In this document: one piece after another, positions 35,953-45,400 of the stretch
Layout of the letters: each line of letters begins with the position of its first letter
Position numbering within the stretch: the first letter of the stretch is position 1
Assembly: GCF_003628125.1 (NCBI RefSeq)
Contig: NZ_RBZU01000009.1
Coordinates: 1-64,000, forward strand
DNA length: 64,000 bases
Direction of reading: 5' to 3'
From: Pararobbsia silviterrae
GTDB lineage: Bacteria; Pseudomonadota; Gammaproteobacteria; Burkholderiales; Burkholderiaceae
Notes under the pieces: model-generated
What the model saw: only the letters and a program-made list of their open reading frames with translations
The model's database searches: none
What the model was told of the DNA's origin: nothing
Made by a program: the position numbers and the translations under genes

Positions 35953-37113
35953 TTAGCCTTCCGAAACCTTGATCTTGCCGCTCAGGATGTCGTCTTCGAT
36001 CTGCTTGAGCTTCGCGTTCATTTCCGGCGTGCCGTTGCACACGGCGATGCCCGAGGCCTTCGGACCCATCGCGAGACCGAATGCCTTATAGCCCGGCTGC
36101 CAGGTGCCGGCCGCGAGCTGGTCGATCGCGTACTGGACCTGATAGCCGACGCCCGTGATCGAGTAGGCGATATAGAGCGGGTCCGTGCCGCAGCGGTCGG
36201 TGTAGCTGCCGATGATGTGCGTGTGCTTCTCGGTGGCGGCTTGTTCCATGCCGCGCAGGCCGAGGTTCAGGATGTGATAGTGGACGTCGGCGCCTTGCGC
36301 GATCGCGGCGACGGTGGCTTCCTTGGCTTTCGACACGTTGTCGAAGTCGCCCGTATAGCTTTCGAAGTACTTGATGTTCGGGTTGATCGCGTGCGCGCCG
36401 TTGCCGAATTCCTTGCCCGCGTTGACGATCGACGGAATCTCCATGCCGCCGACATAGCTGACCGCGCCCGTCTTCGAGAGCATCGCGGCCGCCGCGCCCG
36501 CGACGTAGGCGATCTCGGCCTGCTTGACGTCGTAGCCCGCGACGTTCGGCGGCATGTCGGCGCCCTTGCTGCCGCCGACGATCGAGAACTTGACGTTCGG
36601 GAAGCGCTTCGCGACCTTGAGCACGGCCGCCTGCGTCTGCCCGCCGACGCCGATCACGAGTTCATTCTTCGAGGCGAGGTTCGTGAGCGCCTGCTCCATG
36701 TCCGCGTAGTTGATGTTCTCGATCATCTGCGTCTTGAGGCGCGGACCGAGTTCCTTCTGTGCGGCGACGAGGCCGTCGTAGCCCGATTCCATCCAGCCCT
36801 TGTCCGACTTCGAGCCCGGAATCAGCACGCCGACATGCAGCGTATCGGCGGCGAACGCGTCGAGCGCGCCGGCCGACAGCGTGAGCGCGGCGAAGGCCGT
36901 CGCGGCGAGCTTGAGCGCCGCGCGGCGGCGCGTCGCCTGCGTGCGGCGCGAACCGTGGCGCGACGTGTGGCTTAAGACTTGCGTGACGCCTGCGGTTTTA
37001 TGCGTGGCGCCCGGTTCGGCGCCGATATCGGCATAGGCGTTGGCAACACGCGACAACCCGTTGCGGACCGTGCGCGCGGCGCGCGTCAACAACGAAGCAA
37101 AGTCGATCGACAT
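35953..37113 (-). CDS. BMP family (PnrA/Med-like) substrate-binding protein
   Basis: This encodes 386 residues from ATG 37113 with AAGGAG about 8 nt upstream. The signal peptide is preceded by an unusually long ~60-residue n-region, then TRRRAALKLAATAFAALTLS and cleavage near DAFA; the R-R-x-A-L-K pattern is compatible with Tat export. The mature BMP domain has LHVGVLIPGSKSDKGWMESG, VIGVGGQTQAAVLKVAKRFP, YVGGMEIPSIVNAGKEFGNG and GSYTDRCGTDPLYIAYSITG. Members bind purine nucleosides or related compounds. It is the first gene of the operon SBP-ATPase-permease-permease. Confidence 0.9.
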   Translation of the reverse strand: MSIDFASLLTRAARTVRNGLSRVANAYADIGAEPGATHKTAGVTQVLSHTSRHGSRRTQATRRRAALKLAATAFAALTLSAGALDAFAADTLHVGVLIPGSKSDKGWMESGYDGLVAAQKELGPRLKTQMIENINYADMEQALTNLASKNELVIGVGGQTQAAVLKVAKRFPNVKFSIVGGSKGADMPPNVAGYDVKQAEIAYVAGAAAAMLSKTGAVSYVGGMEIPSIVNAGKEFGNGAHAINPNIKYFESYTGDFDNVSKAKEATVAAIAQGADVHYHILNLGLRGMEQAATEKHTHIIGSYTDRCGTDPLYIAYSITGVGYQVQYAIDQLAAGTWQPGYKAFGLAMGPKASGIAVCNGTPEMNAKLKQIEDDILSGKIKVSEG

Positions 37114-37313
37114 ACTGGCACTCCTTTTGCGTTTGGGTAAGTAGGTTATTCATGAACGAAAACGCAACTTCAATGCCAGCTTTGCAGCGTCGCGCGTGAA
37201 TCGTGCGCGGCGGACCCGAGCCGGACCCGTTGCCGATGCACCGCGCGTTAGGGCGCGACGGCGCGCCGCGACGGACGTCCCCCCCTTTTTGATGCGATGA
37301 GGAGCGACCCACG

Positions 37314-38120
37314 ATGAAACACGAAGGACCTGATGCAACGCGCGTTTCCGGCCGATTGGGCCAGGCGGACAACTATCACTGGCAGGCGACGCCGGAACTC
37401 GTCGACATGGCGATGCGCGCGCCCGAACCGGTGCCCGTGACGCTCGCGAGCGCGCCGCAAAACGTGCGTATCGATCTGCGTCGGACCGCGATCGTCGTCA
37501 TCGACATGCAGAACGACTTCTGCACCAAAGGCGGATGGGTTGCCCATCTCGGGGGCAACTACGAGGCCGACCGCGCACCGATTGCACCATTGCAGACCTT
37601 GCTGCCGGCGCTGCGCGCGGCAGGGGTCCCGGTGATCTGGGTCAACTGGGGCAACCGGCCCGATCTCGCGAACATGCCGCCGAACCAACTGCACTTGTAC
37701 AAGCCGACGGGGACGGGCATCGGGCTCGGCGAGCCGTTGCCCGGCAACGGCTCGCACGTGCTCGAAAAGGACGCCTGGGCCGCCGCCGTCGTCGACGAGC
37801 TCGCGCCGCTGCCGCAGGACATCTGCGTCGACAAGTACCGGATCAGCGGCTTCTGGGACACGCCGCTCGACAGCATCCTGCGCAACCTCGGCGTGCGCAC
37901 GGTGCTGTTCGCGGGCGTCAATACCGATCAATGCGTGCTGCATTCGCTGACCGACGCGAACTTTCTCGGCTACGGCTGCGTGCTTGTCGAAGACTGTTGC
38001 GCGACGTCCTCGCCCGCGTTCTGTACCGAAGCGACGATCTGGAACGTCAAGAAGTGCTTCGGTTTCGTGACGGATTCGGCGCGCGTGCTCGACGCGATCG
38101 GCGAGGGCGCGCCGCGATGA
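37314..38120 (+). CDS. Isochorismatase-fold cysteine hydrolase (RutB/ureidoacrylate amidohydrolase-like)
   Basis: This encodes 268 residues from ATG 37314 (GGAG ~10 nt upstream). The catalytic triad is readable: D64 in VIDMQNDFCTKGGW, K174 in DKYRISGFWDTPLDSILR and C207 in FAGVNTDQCVLHSLTDANF. The order, and the W-D-T-P-L segment after the lysine, match the RutB/carbamoyl-hydrolase branch rather than nicotinamidase. The stop overlaps the amidase start by 4 bp. It is divergent from the BMP importer and probably releases ammonia from the imported amide or nucleobase-derived compound. The exact substrate is unknown. Confidence 0.85.
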   Translation: MKHEGPDATRVSGRLGQADNYHWQATPELVDMAMRAPEPVPVTLASAPQNVRIDLRRTAIVVIDMQNDFCTKGGWVAHLGGNYEADRAPIAPLQTLLPALRAAGVPVIWVNWGNRPDLANMPPNQLHLYKPTGTGIGLGEPLPGNGSHVLEKDAWAAAVVDELAPLPQDICVDKYRISGFWDTPLDSILRNLGVRTVLFAGVNTDQCVLHSLTDANFLGYGCVLVEDCCATSSPAFCTEATIWNVKKCFGFVTDSARVLDAIGEGAPR

Positions 38121-39343
38121 CGGGTCAGGAAACGCACGTGCTTGATGGGTCGAACGACGACGACCGGCTCGACGCGTTCGTGCCCGGACCGCGTACGCGC
38201 ATCGCACCGACGGGCCATGGCGTGCTCGACGGCCTGCGTTTCGCGGTCAAGGATCTGATCGACGTCGCGGGCGTCACGACGGGCGGCGGCAATCCCGACT
38301 GGCTCGCGACCCACGCGCCGGCGCCCGCGCATGCGAGCGTCGTGGCGCGCCTGCTTGCGGCGGGCGCCGCGGTCGAAGGCAAGACGATCACCGACGAGCT
38401 CGCCTATAGCCTCGAAGGCGAGAACGCGCACTACGGCACGCCCTTGAATCCGCATTGGCCGCATGCGTTGCCCGGCGGATCGTCGAGCGGTTCGGCCTCG
38501 GCCGTTGCCGCGGGCGTCGTGGACTTCGCGCTCGGCACCGATACGGGCGGATCGGTTCGCGTGCCGGCCGCGTTTTGCGGGCTCTGGGGCATCCGCCCGA
38601 CGCACGGGGCGGTGCCCACGGACGGCGTGCTCGATTTCGCGCCCGGATTCGACACGATCGGCTGGTTCGCGCGGTCGGCGGAGATGCTCGAACGCGTCGG
38701 GACCGTGTTGCTCGATGCGCCGCGCGCGCGCGGCGCGGCGAAGCGATTCACGCGCTTCGACGAAGCGTTCGCGATCCGCGCCGCGAGCGAGCCCGACGAT
38801 GCGCAGGCGCTGCTCGACGCCGCCGGACTCATGGGCGCGCTCGAAGGCGTGTCGGTGTTCTGGGGCGATGGGGCGCAATGGCTCGATGTCTATCAGCATC
38901 TGCAGGATGCCGATATCCAACGATCGTTGGGCGACTGGCTCGCGGCGACACGGCCGCGCTTCGGCCCGTCGATCGCGCCGCGTTTCGCGCGGCTCGCGAA
39001 GCTCGACGCCGCGCACGTGGCGCATTGCGCGGCGCTTCGCGCGCGCTGGCGCGCGCGGCTCGATGCCGTGCTGGACAAGCAGTATCTCGTGTTGCCGACC
39101 ACGCCGGTCTCGCTGCTGTCGAAACTCGCGCCGCCCGCGCAGATCGCGCATTTCTATGCGAATGCGCTCGCGATCAATGCGGTCGCCGCGTTCGGCGGCT
39201 ATCCGCAGATTACGATTCCGTTTCGCGACGAACGTGACCGGCCGCTCGCGCTCTCGATCATCGGCGCGCGCGGCGACGATCTCGCGATGCTGCGTTTCGT
39301 TCGGCGCTTCGATGTGCCGAGTCGGCAGGACGGCGGGGCCTAG
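38117..39343 (+). CDS. Amidase signature family protein
   Basis: This encodes 408 residues from ATG 38117, overlapping the previous stop (ATGA). The amidase Ser-Ser-Lys triad fits K45 (RFAVKDLID), S122 in the Gly/Ser-rich PGGSSSGSASAVAAG, and S146 (DTGGSVRVPAAFCGLWG). FRDERDRPLALSIIGARGDD near the end is typical of AtzF/GatA-related amidases. It is shorter than GatA and lacks gatB/gatC neighbours, so it is a catabolic amidase. Coupling to the isochorismatase-fold hydrolase suggests two successive amide or ureido cleavages. Confidence 0.88.
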   Translation: MTGQETHVLDGSNDDDRLDAFVPGPRTRIAPTGHGVLDGLRFAVKDLIDVAGVTTGGGNPDWLATHAPAPAHASVVARLLAAGAAVEGKTITDELAYSLEGENAHYGTPLNPHWPHALPGGSSSGSASAVAAGVVDFALGTDTGGSVRVPAAFCGLWGIRPTHGAVPTDGVLDFAPGFDTIGWFARSAEMLERVGTVLLDAPRARGAAKRFTRFDEAFAIRAASEPDDAQALLDAAGLMGALEGVSVFWGDGAQWLDVYQHLQDADIQRSLGDWLAATRPRFGPSIAPRFARLAKLDAAHVAHCAALRARWRARLDAVLDKQYLVLPTTPVSLLSKLAPPAQIAHFYANALAINAVAAFGGYPQITIPFRDERDRPLALSIIGARGDDLAMLRFVRRFDVPSRQDGGA

Positions 39344-39354
39344 CGCGCCAGCCC

Positions 39355-40983
39355 TTACTTGAGGCCGAGCCGTTTCGCGGAACGGCTCAGGTTCGCGCGA
39401 TCGACGCCGAGCTCGCGCGCGGCGGCGGACCAGCTTTGCGCATGCCGTTCGAGCGCATCGCGGATGAGCGTGCGTTCGTAGTCGAGCAGGGCTTGACGCA
39501 GGTCTTTCGCGGGCGTTTCGCGCGCGCCGTCGTTGGGTGCGTCGCGTGGCGCATCGTGCGGCGCTGTGTGCTGCGCTTCATGCTCGTCTTCGTGCTCGCT
39601 TTCGTGCTCGCCTTCGTGCCGCATGTCGCGCGGCGCGGCGTACGTGCTCAGATCGAGATCCGCCGCGCGCAGCGTGAGGATCTTCGGGCGCGGCGTCGCG
39701 ACCGCCAGCGCACGTAACGCCGAGCGACCGATCAGATGTTCGAGTTCGCGCACATTGCCGGGCCACGGATACGCGAGCAGGGCCGCTTGCGCGTCGTTCG
39801 AGAGCCGAATGCCCTGGAGTCCGAGGCGCGCGCGATTCTGTTCGAGCAAGCCGCCCGCGATGAGCAGTACGTCGCGACCGCGCTCGCGCAGCGGCGGCAC
39901 GTTGAGCGGATAGACGCTGAGCCGGTGATAGAAATCCGCGCGATAGCGTCCGTGCCGGACTTCGTCGGCGAGGTTGCGGTTCGTCGCGGCAATGAGCCGT
40001 ACGTCGACGCGGTGTTCGCGATCCGAGCCGAGCCGCTGGAGTTGGCCGCTTTGCAGCACGCGCAGCAGCTTGGCCTGGATCGCGAGCGGCAGTTCGCCGA
40101 CTTCGTCGAGAAACAGCGTGCCGCCGTTCGCGAGGTCGAACTTGCCGCGCCGGTCGCCGATCGCGCCCGAAAACGCGCCGCGCACGTGGCCGAACAATTC
40201 GCTTTCGACGAGCGTCTCGGGCAGCGCGGCGCAATTGAGGCTGATCAGCGGTTTGTCGGCGCGCGTCGATCCGGCATGAATCGCATGGGCGACGAGTTCC
40301 TTGCCGACGCCGCTCTCGCCCGTGATCAGCACCGTCAGATCGCTCTGCGCGACGACGCCGATCTCCTCGACGAGCCGGCGATAGCGCGCGCTTTGCCCGA
40401 TCATCTCGTGCGCGGTGCCGACCGCGGCGACCCGGTAGGCCTCCGCGCGCGCATATTCGTGTTCGCCGCGTCGCGCGAGCGCGCCGAGGTGGTCGGCCAC
40501 GTTGACGGTGGCCGACGCGAGACTCGCGAAGGCTTCGAGCGATCCGAGATCGACCGAATCGAAGCGGTGCGGATCGAGCGCGTCGAGCGTGACGAGTCCC
40601 CAGGGCTTGCCGCCCACGCGCAGCGCGCAACCCATGCAATCGTGCACTTCGAGCCGGTCGTGCGTGTTCTGTATCAGACCGTCGTACGGATCGGGCAGGT
40701 CGGTGTCGGATGCGAAACGCGTGACGCCGTCGTTTTCGAGCAGGCTGCGCAGACGCGGATGCTCGCTGACGCGAAAGCGCCGTCCGAGCGTGTCGCTGCT
40801 CAGTCCGTCGATCGCGACCGGGACGAGCATGTCGCCGTCGAGCCGCAGCAGCGCGGCCGCATCGCACGGAAACAGCGCGCGCAAGGCGCGCAATAAGCGC
40901 TGGTAGCGTTCGCTTTCGGCGAGATCCCGCGACAGGTCGTCGACGAGCGGAATCAGCGCCGCGAGTAAGGTAGATGTCGTCAT
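39355..40983 (-). CDS. norR: NorR, nitric-oxide-responsive sigma54 activator
   Basis: This encodes 542 residues. The N-terminal GAF domain holds the NO-iron site region (DRLEVHDCMGCALRVGGKPW). The AAA+ domain includes Walker A GESGVGKELVAHAIH, GAFSGAIGDRRGKFDLANGG (canonical GAFTGA carries Thr; here Ser), Walker B GGTLFLDEVGELPL and ATNRNLADEVRHGRYRADFY. The C-terminal Fis-type HTH ends SWSAAARELGVDRANLSRSA. A His/Glu-rich linker (HEGEHESEHEDEHEAQH) joins AAA+ and HTH. It is divergent from hmp with NorR-type sites between; the first site starts 16 bp from its own start, so autoregulation is likely. Confidence 0.93.
   Translation of the reverse strand: MTTSTLLAALIPLVDDLSRDLAESERYQRLLRALRALFPCDAAALLRLDGDMLVPVAIDGLSSDTLGRRFRVSEHPRLRSLLENDGVTRFASDTDLPDPYDGLIQNTHDRLEVHDCMGCALRVGGKPWGLVTLDALDPHRFDSVDLGSLEAFASLASATVNVADHLGALARRGEHEYARAEAYRVAAVGTAHEMIGQSARYRRLVEEIGVVAQSDLTVLITGESGVGKELVAHAIHAGSTRADKPLISLNCAALPETLVESELFGHVRGAFSGAIGDRRGKFDLANGGTLFLDEVGELPLAIQAKLLRVLQSGQLQRLGSDREHRVDVRLIAATNRNLADEVRHGRYRADFYHRLSVYPLNVPPLRERGRDVLLIAGGLLEQNRARLGLQGIRLSNDAQAALLAYPWPGNVRELEHLIGRSALRALAVATPRPKILTLRAADLDLSTYAAPRDMRHEGEHESEHEDEHEAQHTAPHDAPRDAPNDGARETPAKDLRQALLDYERTLIRDALERHAQSWSAAARELGVDRANLSRSAKRLGLK
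39577..39624. repeat. In-frame 12-bp repeat inside norR linker
   Basis: Four units (TTCATGCTCGTC, TTCGTGCTCGCT, TTCGTGCTCGCC, TTCGTGCCGCAT on the plus strand) encode the His-Glu-x-Glu periodic linker of NorR. Confidence 0.85.
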
Positions 40984-40998
40984 AACGACTCGTTTCGC

Positions 40999-41071
40999 GT
41001 CAAAGTGACCTGAGTCAAATTGACGTCAATATACCTGAATCTTCGCGCGAAATTCTGTAGGTCATTGATTG
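40999..41071. promoter_or_regulatory. NorR-binding site cluster (GT-N7-AC type)
   Basis: Two perfect sites, GTCAAAGTGAC (40999-41009) and GTCAAATTGAC (41014-41024), lie 15 bp apart, with a degenerate third GTCATTGATTG at 41061-41071. The GTCA-N3-TGAC pattern matches known NorR enhancer half-site symmetry (GT-N7-AC), usually in threes. They sit between norR and hmp. Confidence 0.7.
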
Positions 41072-41088
41072 TCAAGGGGCGCGGAAGG

Positions 41089-41104
41089 TGGCACGGAAGC
41101 TGTG
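41089..41104 (+). promoter_or_regulatory. Putative sigma54 promoter for hmp
   Basis: TGGCACG matches the sigma54 -24 element exactly. After four bases the -12 part reads CTGTG instead of TTGCA, so GC is replaced by GT and the promoter may be weak. It is positioned 18 bp after the third NorR-type site and ~70 bp before the hmp start. Confidence 0.5.
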
Positions 41105-41174
41105 TTGTGGAGGACGAGCGCGCGTTCATGCGCCTTGGATTTTTCCCTTCATCTGCCATCCGGAACCGATACCT

Positions 41175-42356
41175 ATGCTGTCCGCCGAACATCGTACCCT
41201 CGTCAAAGCCACGGTCCCGCTGCTCGAAAGCGGTGGCGAAGCCCTGACCGCGCACTTCTATACGCTGATGCTGCGCGAGTACCCGGAAGTCCGGCCGCTG
41301 TTCAATCCGGCGAATCAGGCGAGCGGCGCCCAGCCTCGCGCGCTCGCGAACGGTGTGCTCATGTATGCGCGCCATATCGATGAACTCGAGAAGCTCGGCG
41401 GTCTCGTGTCGCAGATCGTCAACAAGCACGTGTCGCTGCAGATCCTGCCCGAACACTATCCGATCGTCGGCGCATGCCTGCTGCGCGCAATCCGCGAAGT
41501 CCTCGGGCCCGCGATCGCGACCGACGCCGTGATCGATGCATGGGCGGCCGCATATCGGCAGCTCGCCGACATCCTGATCGCCGCGGAGCAGCAGTGCTAC
41601 GACGCGCATGCGGCCGCCAAGGGCGGTTGGCGCGGGGCGCGCGCCTTCGCGGTTGCGCGCCGCGTGCGCGAGAGCGACGAAATCACGTCGTTCCATTTGC
41701 GGCCCGTCGACGGCGGCGATCTGCTCGCCTTCGATCCGGGTCAGTACATCGGCTTGCGCGTCGAGATCGACGGCGTCGAACACCGGCGTAACTATTCGCT
41801 GTCCGCCGCGAGCTCGGCGCATGAATACCGGATCAGCGTCAAGCGTGAACCGCGCGGCACGGTGTCGACGTATCTGCACGACGTCGCCGTCGAGGGCGCG
41901 ACGCTCGATCTGTTCGCGCCGGCCGGCGATTTCACGCTCGACGCGTCGACGCGCCCGCTCGTGCTGATCAGCGGCGGCGTCGGGATCACGCCGATGCTGG
42001 CGATGCTCGACGCCGCGTTGAAGACGCCGCGTCCGATTCACTTTATCCATGCCGCGCGCCACCGTGGCGTCCATGCGTTTCGCGAGGCGATCGACCGGCT
42101 CGCCGAGCGGCATCCGCAACTCCGGCGCTTCTATTGCTATGCGGAGCACGCGGGCGATCATCCCGCGCCGCACGCGGTGGGGCTGCTCGATCGCGAGACG
42201 CTCGCGGCCTGGTTGCCGGCGTCGCGCGATATCGATGTCTATTTCCTCGGCCCGTTGCCTTTCATGAAGGCCGTCAAGCGGCATCTACAAGAACTCGGCG
42301 TGCCGCGCGCGCAGACGCGATTCGAGTTCTTCGGCCCAGCCTCGGCGCTCGATTGA
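41175..42356 (+). CDS. hmp: Flavohemoprotein (nitric oxide dioxygenase)
   Basis: This encodes 393 residues from ATG 41175 (MLSAEHRTLVKATVPLLESG); the longer upstream frame crosses the promoter. The globin domain has Tyr29 (B10, AHFYTLML), proximal His85 (IVNKHVSLQI) and Tyr95. The FAD domain has RNYSLSAASSAHEYRISVKR and GTVSTYLHD. The NAD(P)H domain has LISGGVGITPMLAML and ends FMKAVKRHLQELGVP. It oxidises NO to nitrate with O2 and NAD(P)H in the cytoplasm. The adjacent divergent norR and the NorR-type sites imply NO-induced, sigma54-dependent expression. Confidence 0.95.
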   Translation: MLSAEHRTLVKATVPLLESGGEALTAHFYTLMLREYPEVRPLFNPANQASGAQPRALANGVLMYARHIDELEKLGGLVSQIVNKHVSLQILPEHYPIVGACLLRAIREVLGPAIATDAVIDAWAAAYRQLADILIAAEQQCYDAHAAAKGGWRGARAFAVARRVRESDEITSFHLRPVDGGDLLAFDPGQYIGLRVEIDGVEHRRNYSLSAASSAHEYRISVKREPRGTVSTYLHDVAVEGATLDLFAPAGDFTLDASTRPLVLISGGVGITPMLAMLDAALKTPRPIHFIHAARHRGVHAFREAIDRLAERHPQLRRFYCYAEHAGDHPAPHAVGLLDRETLAAWLPASRDIDVYFLGPLPFMKAVKRHLQELGVPRAQTRFEFFGPASALD

Positions 42357-42488
42357 CGGCGGCGTTCGCGCCGTGCACGGCGCGCTCAACGAAGTGGGGC
42401 GCCACCGGCGTTCGGCGGTTTAGGCAAACCGTCGAAGGCGCTTGCTTCTAGCGTAGGCGCGCGTTTCCCACCTCAACGAGACATCGCC

Positions 42489-45400
42489 ATGCCGCCTATC
42501 GATCCTCATGCTTCGTCCCTCTCTCATCGACGCGCCGTGTCGCGTCGTCATGCGCACGCGTCCCGCGCCGTGCATCCGAACCCTGCCGAATCCGAGATCG
42601 CGCGCCGCGATCGAGATCGCGATTCGGCGCCGCACGGGTTCGGCGTGAGCCGCGTGACGCGTGTGAGCGACGCGGCGCGCGGCGAGTCGCCGATCGCGGT
42701 CCGTTCGGGCGCGCCGATGCCGTCGATCGATGAGGTCATGCGCACGCACGGCACGCGCGTTCAGTGGGACGTGCCCGATGTCGCCGAATCGCAGTTCGAG
42801 CCGCGGCTTCGGCTCACCGCGCTCGGCGCGTTGATGTCGGTCGTCGCGCATGCGGGCCCGCGGCTCGCGTGGTGCGCGGACGATGTCGTCGACACGCAGG
42901 AGGTGCAGGACGGGCTCGTGCACGTGCAGGGCACGGAGACGGACGAGGGTGCCGCGAGCGTACGCTTTGTCGGGCCGCGCTCGCACGGCACGCGGCACGC
43001 GGAGGTGAATCCGCGGTATCGGCGCGAGGCGCGGATCGCGGACGCGCGGCGCGAGGCGCAACGCGTTTGCGTCCATGGCGACGCGCAAGCAGAGCAGGCC
43101 GATCGGGGCATGCGCGAATTCGGCGACGTGCTCGCGTCGCACGTCTTGCCGTCGAATGCGGCGTACCGCAAAGGTCCTCCCGTCGCCGCGCTGCTCGAAC
43201 TCCAACGGGTCATGACGGCGACGGATGCCGAATCGATCTGCGCGCGCATCGACATCGCGCGCGGCATCGCGCAGGCGCTCGATCCCGCGCAAGCCCGCGC
43301 GTCGGACGATATCGATCCGACGACGCGGCACAAGCTGGTCAGCGACGTCCTCGAAATGGCGGTGTTCGGTCGCGTCGCGGCATCGCCGCTCGAACTCGCG
43401 AACGGCGCGCTGCGCGATGCGGCGCGTGCGCGTCTGACAGTGGGCAAGACGCGTGAGCTCGTGCAAAAGCGTGTGTTGGGGCGCATCGGCGCGCGGTCCG
43501 AACTCGCTCAGTGGATCACGCGCGTCACGCTCGAACAGCGTCAGCCCTTGCTGTTGCGCGACGCATGCGCGTCGGTCGTGATCGGTAGTCCGCAATGGGT
43601 CGATCTGCAGATCGGATTCGACCTCATGCGTGCGCGCGGAACGCTCACCGACGAGACGACGAACGCGCGTCTCGTCAGTCTTGCGCGGTCGGTCGACGCG
43701 GCTGTCCGTCGTGGCGATCGACACGGCGGCGACGCACCCGTCGCGCCGCACGTCGCGATGCTCTATGCGATCTACGCGCAGGGCGGCAAAGCGAAGGCTG
43801 TCGTGTCGCGCGACGCCGCGTCGGCGCTGCTCGTCAAGATGATCGACGCGCGTCGACGTGCCGATCGCGGCGTCGTGCGCGATCGACGGGACGATGGGCG
43901 GCACGATGTGCGGCATGAGGGGCGGCATGAGGGGCGGCACCGGATCGACGAGACCCACGCGCGCGCGTCGGCGCGCTCGCCGCGCGGCGAGGCGGCCGTC
44001 CTCGATCTCGCCGGGGCGCTCAAGCGCTTTGAAGTCGCGGCGCCGGCCGGCTATGTCGAGGGCGTCGCCGAACTGCCCGGCATCCTGCAGGTCGAGGGCA
44101 AGCACTATCTGAGCGTGCAGGGCCGCTTCTACTTCGTGAAGCGCAACGCAGGGCGTTGGAGCGTGTGCATCGAGCATGAACCGTCCAAGCCCGGTGTGCC
44201 GATCCGATTCGATACGGCGACCCAGCGCTGGAGGCTCGATGCGACACGCGGACTGCCCGGCGGCATGGAGCGCGCGCCGCTGGCGGCCGAGGCGCCCGAG
44301 CGTGCGGCGATGCGCGAGTGGGCGATCGAGCGTCACGTCGACTTCGCGCAATATGCGGAGATCGATCGGCAAATCGTCGCAAGGACACCGACACTCGATC
44401 TCCGCTGTGTCGGCATCGTCGACATGCCGGCCTTTGTCGACGCGTGCCCATGGGTGCAAACGCTCGTGGTGTCGCCCGCGCATATGGACGAATTTATCGT
44501 CGGGGTCGTCGGGACGGCCCGGATCAAGACCTTGCGTATCGTCGACGGCCAGTCATCCATGATTCAGGTCGTGCCACGCGGGCTCGGCATCGGCGGCGGC
44601 GCGATCGTGATTCCCGGTTCGCTCGATGCGCTCGAAATCGAAGGGGCGGGGCGACTCACATTCGTGCATCTGTCGGAGCGTCGAATTCATACGCTGCGCG
44701 TGCGCCATGCTCCCGGGCTCGCCTACATCCGCGCATCGGCGTGCGCACTGGCGCGCGTCGATATCGATGGAGCGGACCGACTGAGTCGACTCGAGCTCGT
44801 GGATAACGCGTTATCCGCCGAGTCGTTCGAGACGCTTGTCGCGCCCCGGCTTCGCACGCTCACGCTTGATCGCAATCGCATCGAGCGCGTACCCGATGTA
44901 TTCGCTCGCTGTCCGAGACTGCAGACGGTGAGTTTGGCATCGAATCTGCTCGGTACGTTGGACAGCGTGGCGCCGCTCGAAGGGTTGACGTATCTCAATG
45001 CGTCGCACAATGCGCTATCTGCGATTCCCGAGCGTTTCGCGAGTGCCGCGACATTGCGCACGTTCTTGCTCGCAGGCAATGCGATCCGCGTGGTCGACGA
45101 TGCAATCCAAGCTTTCTCGCGGCTCGAATCGCTTGATCTCAGCGACAACATCATCGAGCGGATCTCGGATCGGATTCAGGACTGCGCGGGCTTGCGAACG
45201 CTCGAACTCGATGCCAATCCGCTTCGCTCGGTACCGGCGGCCATCCAGTTCCTGCACCGGCTGTCGAAGCTGAGCATGCGGGATTGCGGGCTCGACGCGT
45301 TGCCGCGATTCGTCGGCGCGCTCGATGCGCTTCGCACCCTGCGTCTTGCGGAGAATCCGTTCGGCGGAGTGCCCGCGGTGCTCCGCGAAGCATCGGGCTT

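Noticed and set aside
37535-38116. N-terminal extension of the amidase
   Set aside because: It is an alternate frame of the isochorismatase-fold hydrolase; the ATGA overlap at 38117 gives the natural start.
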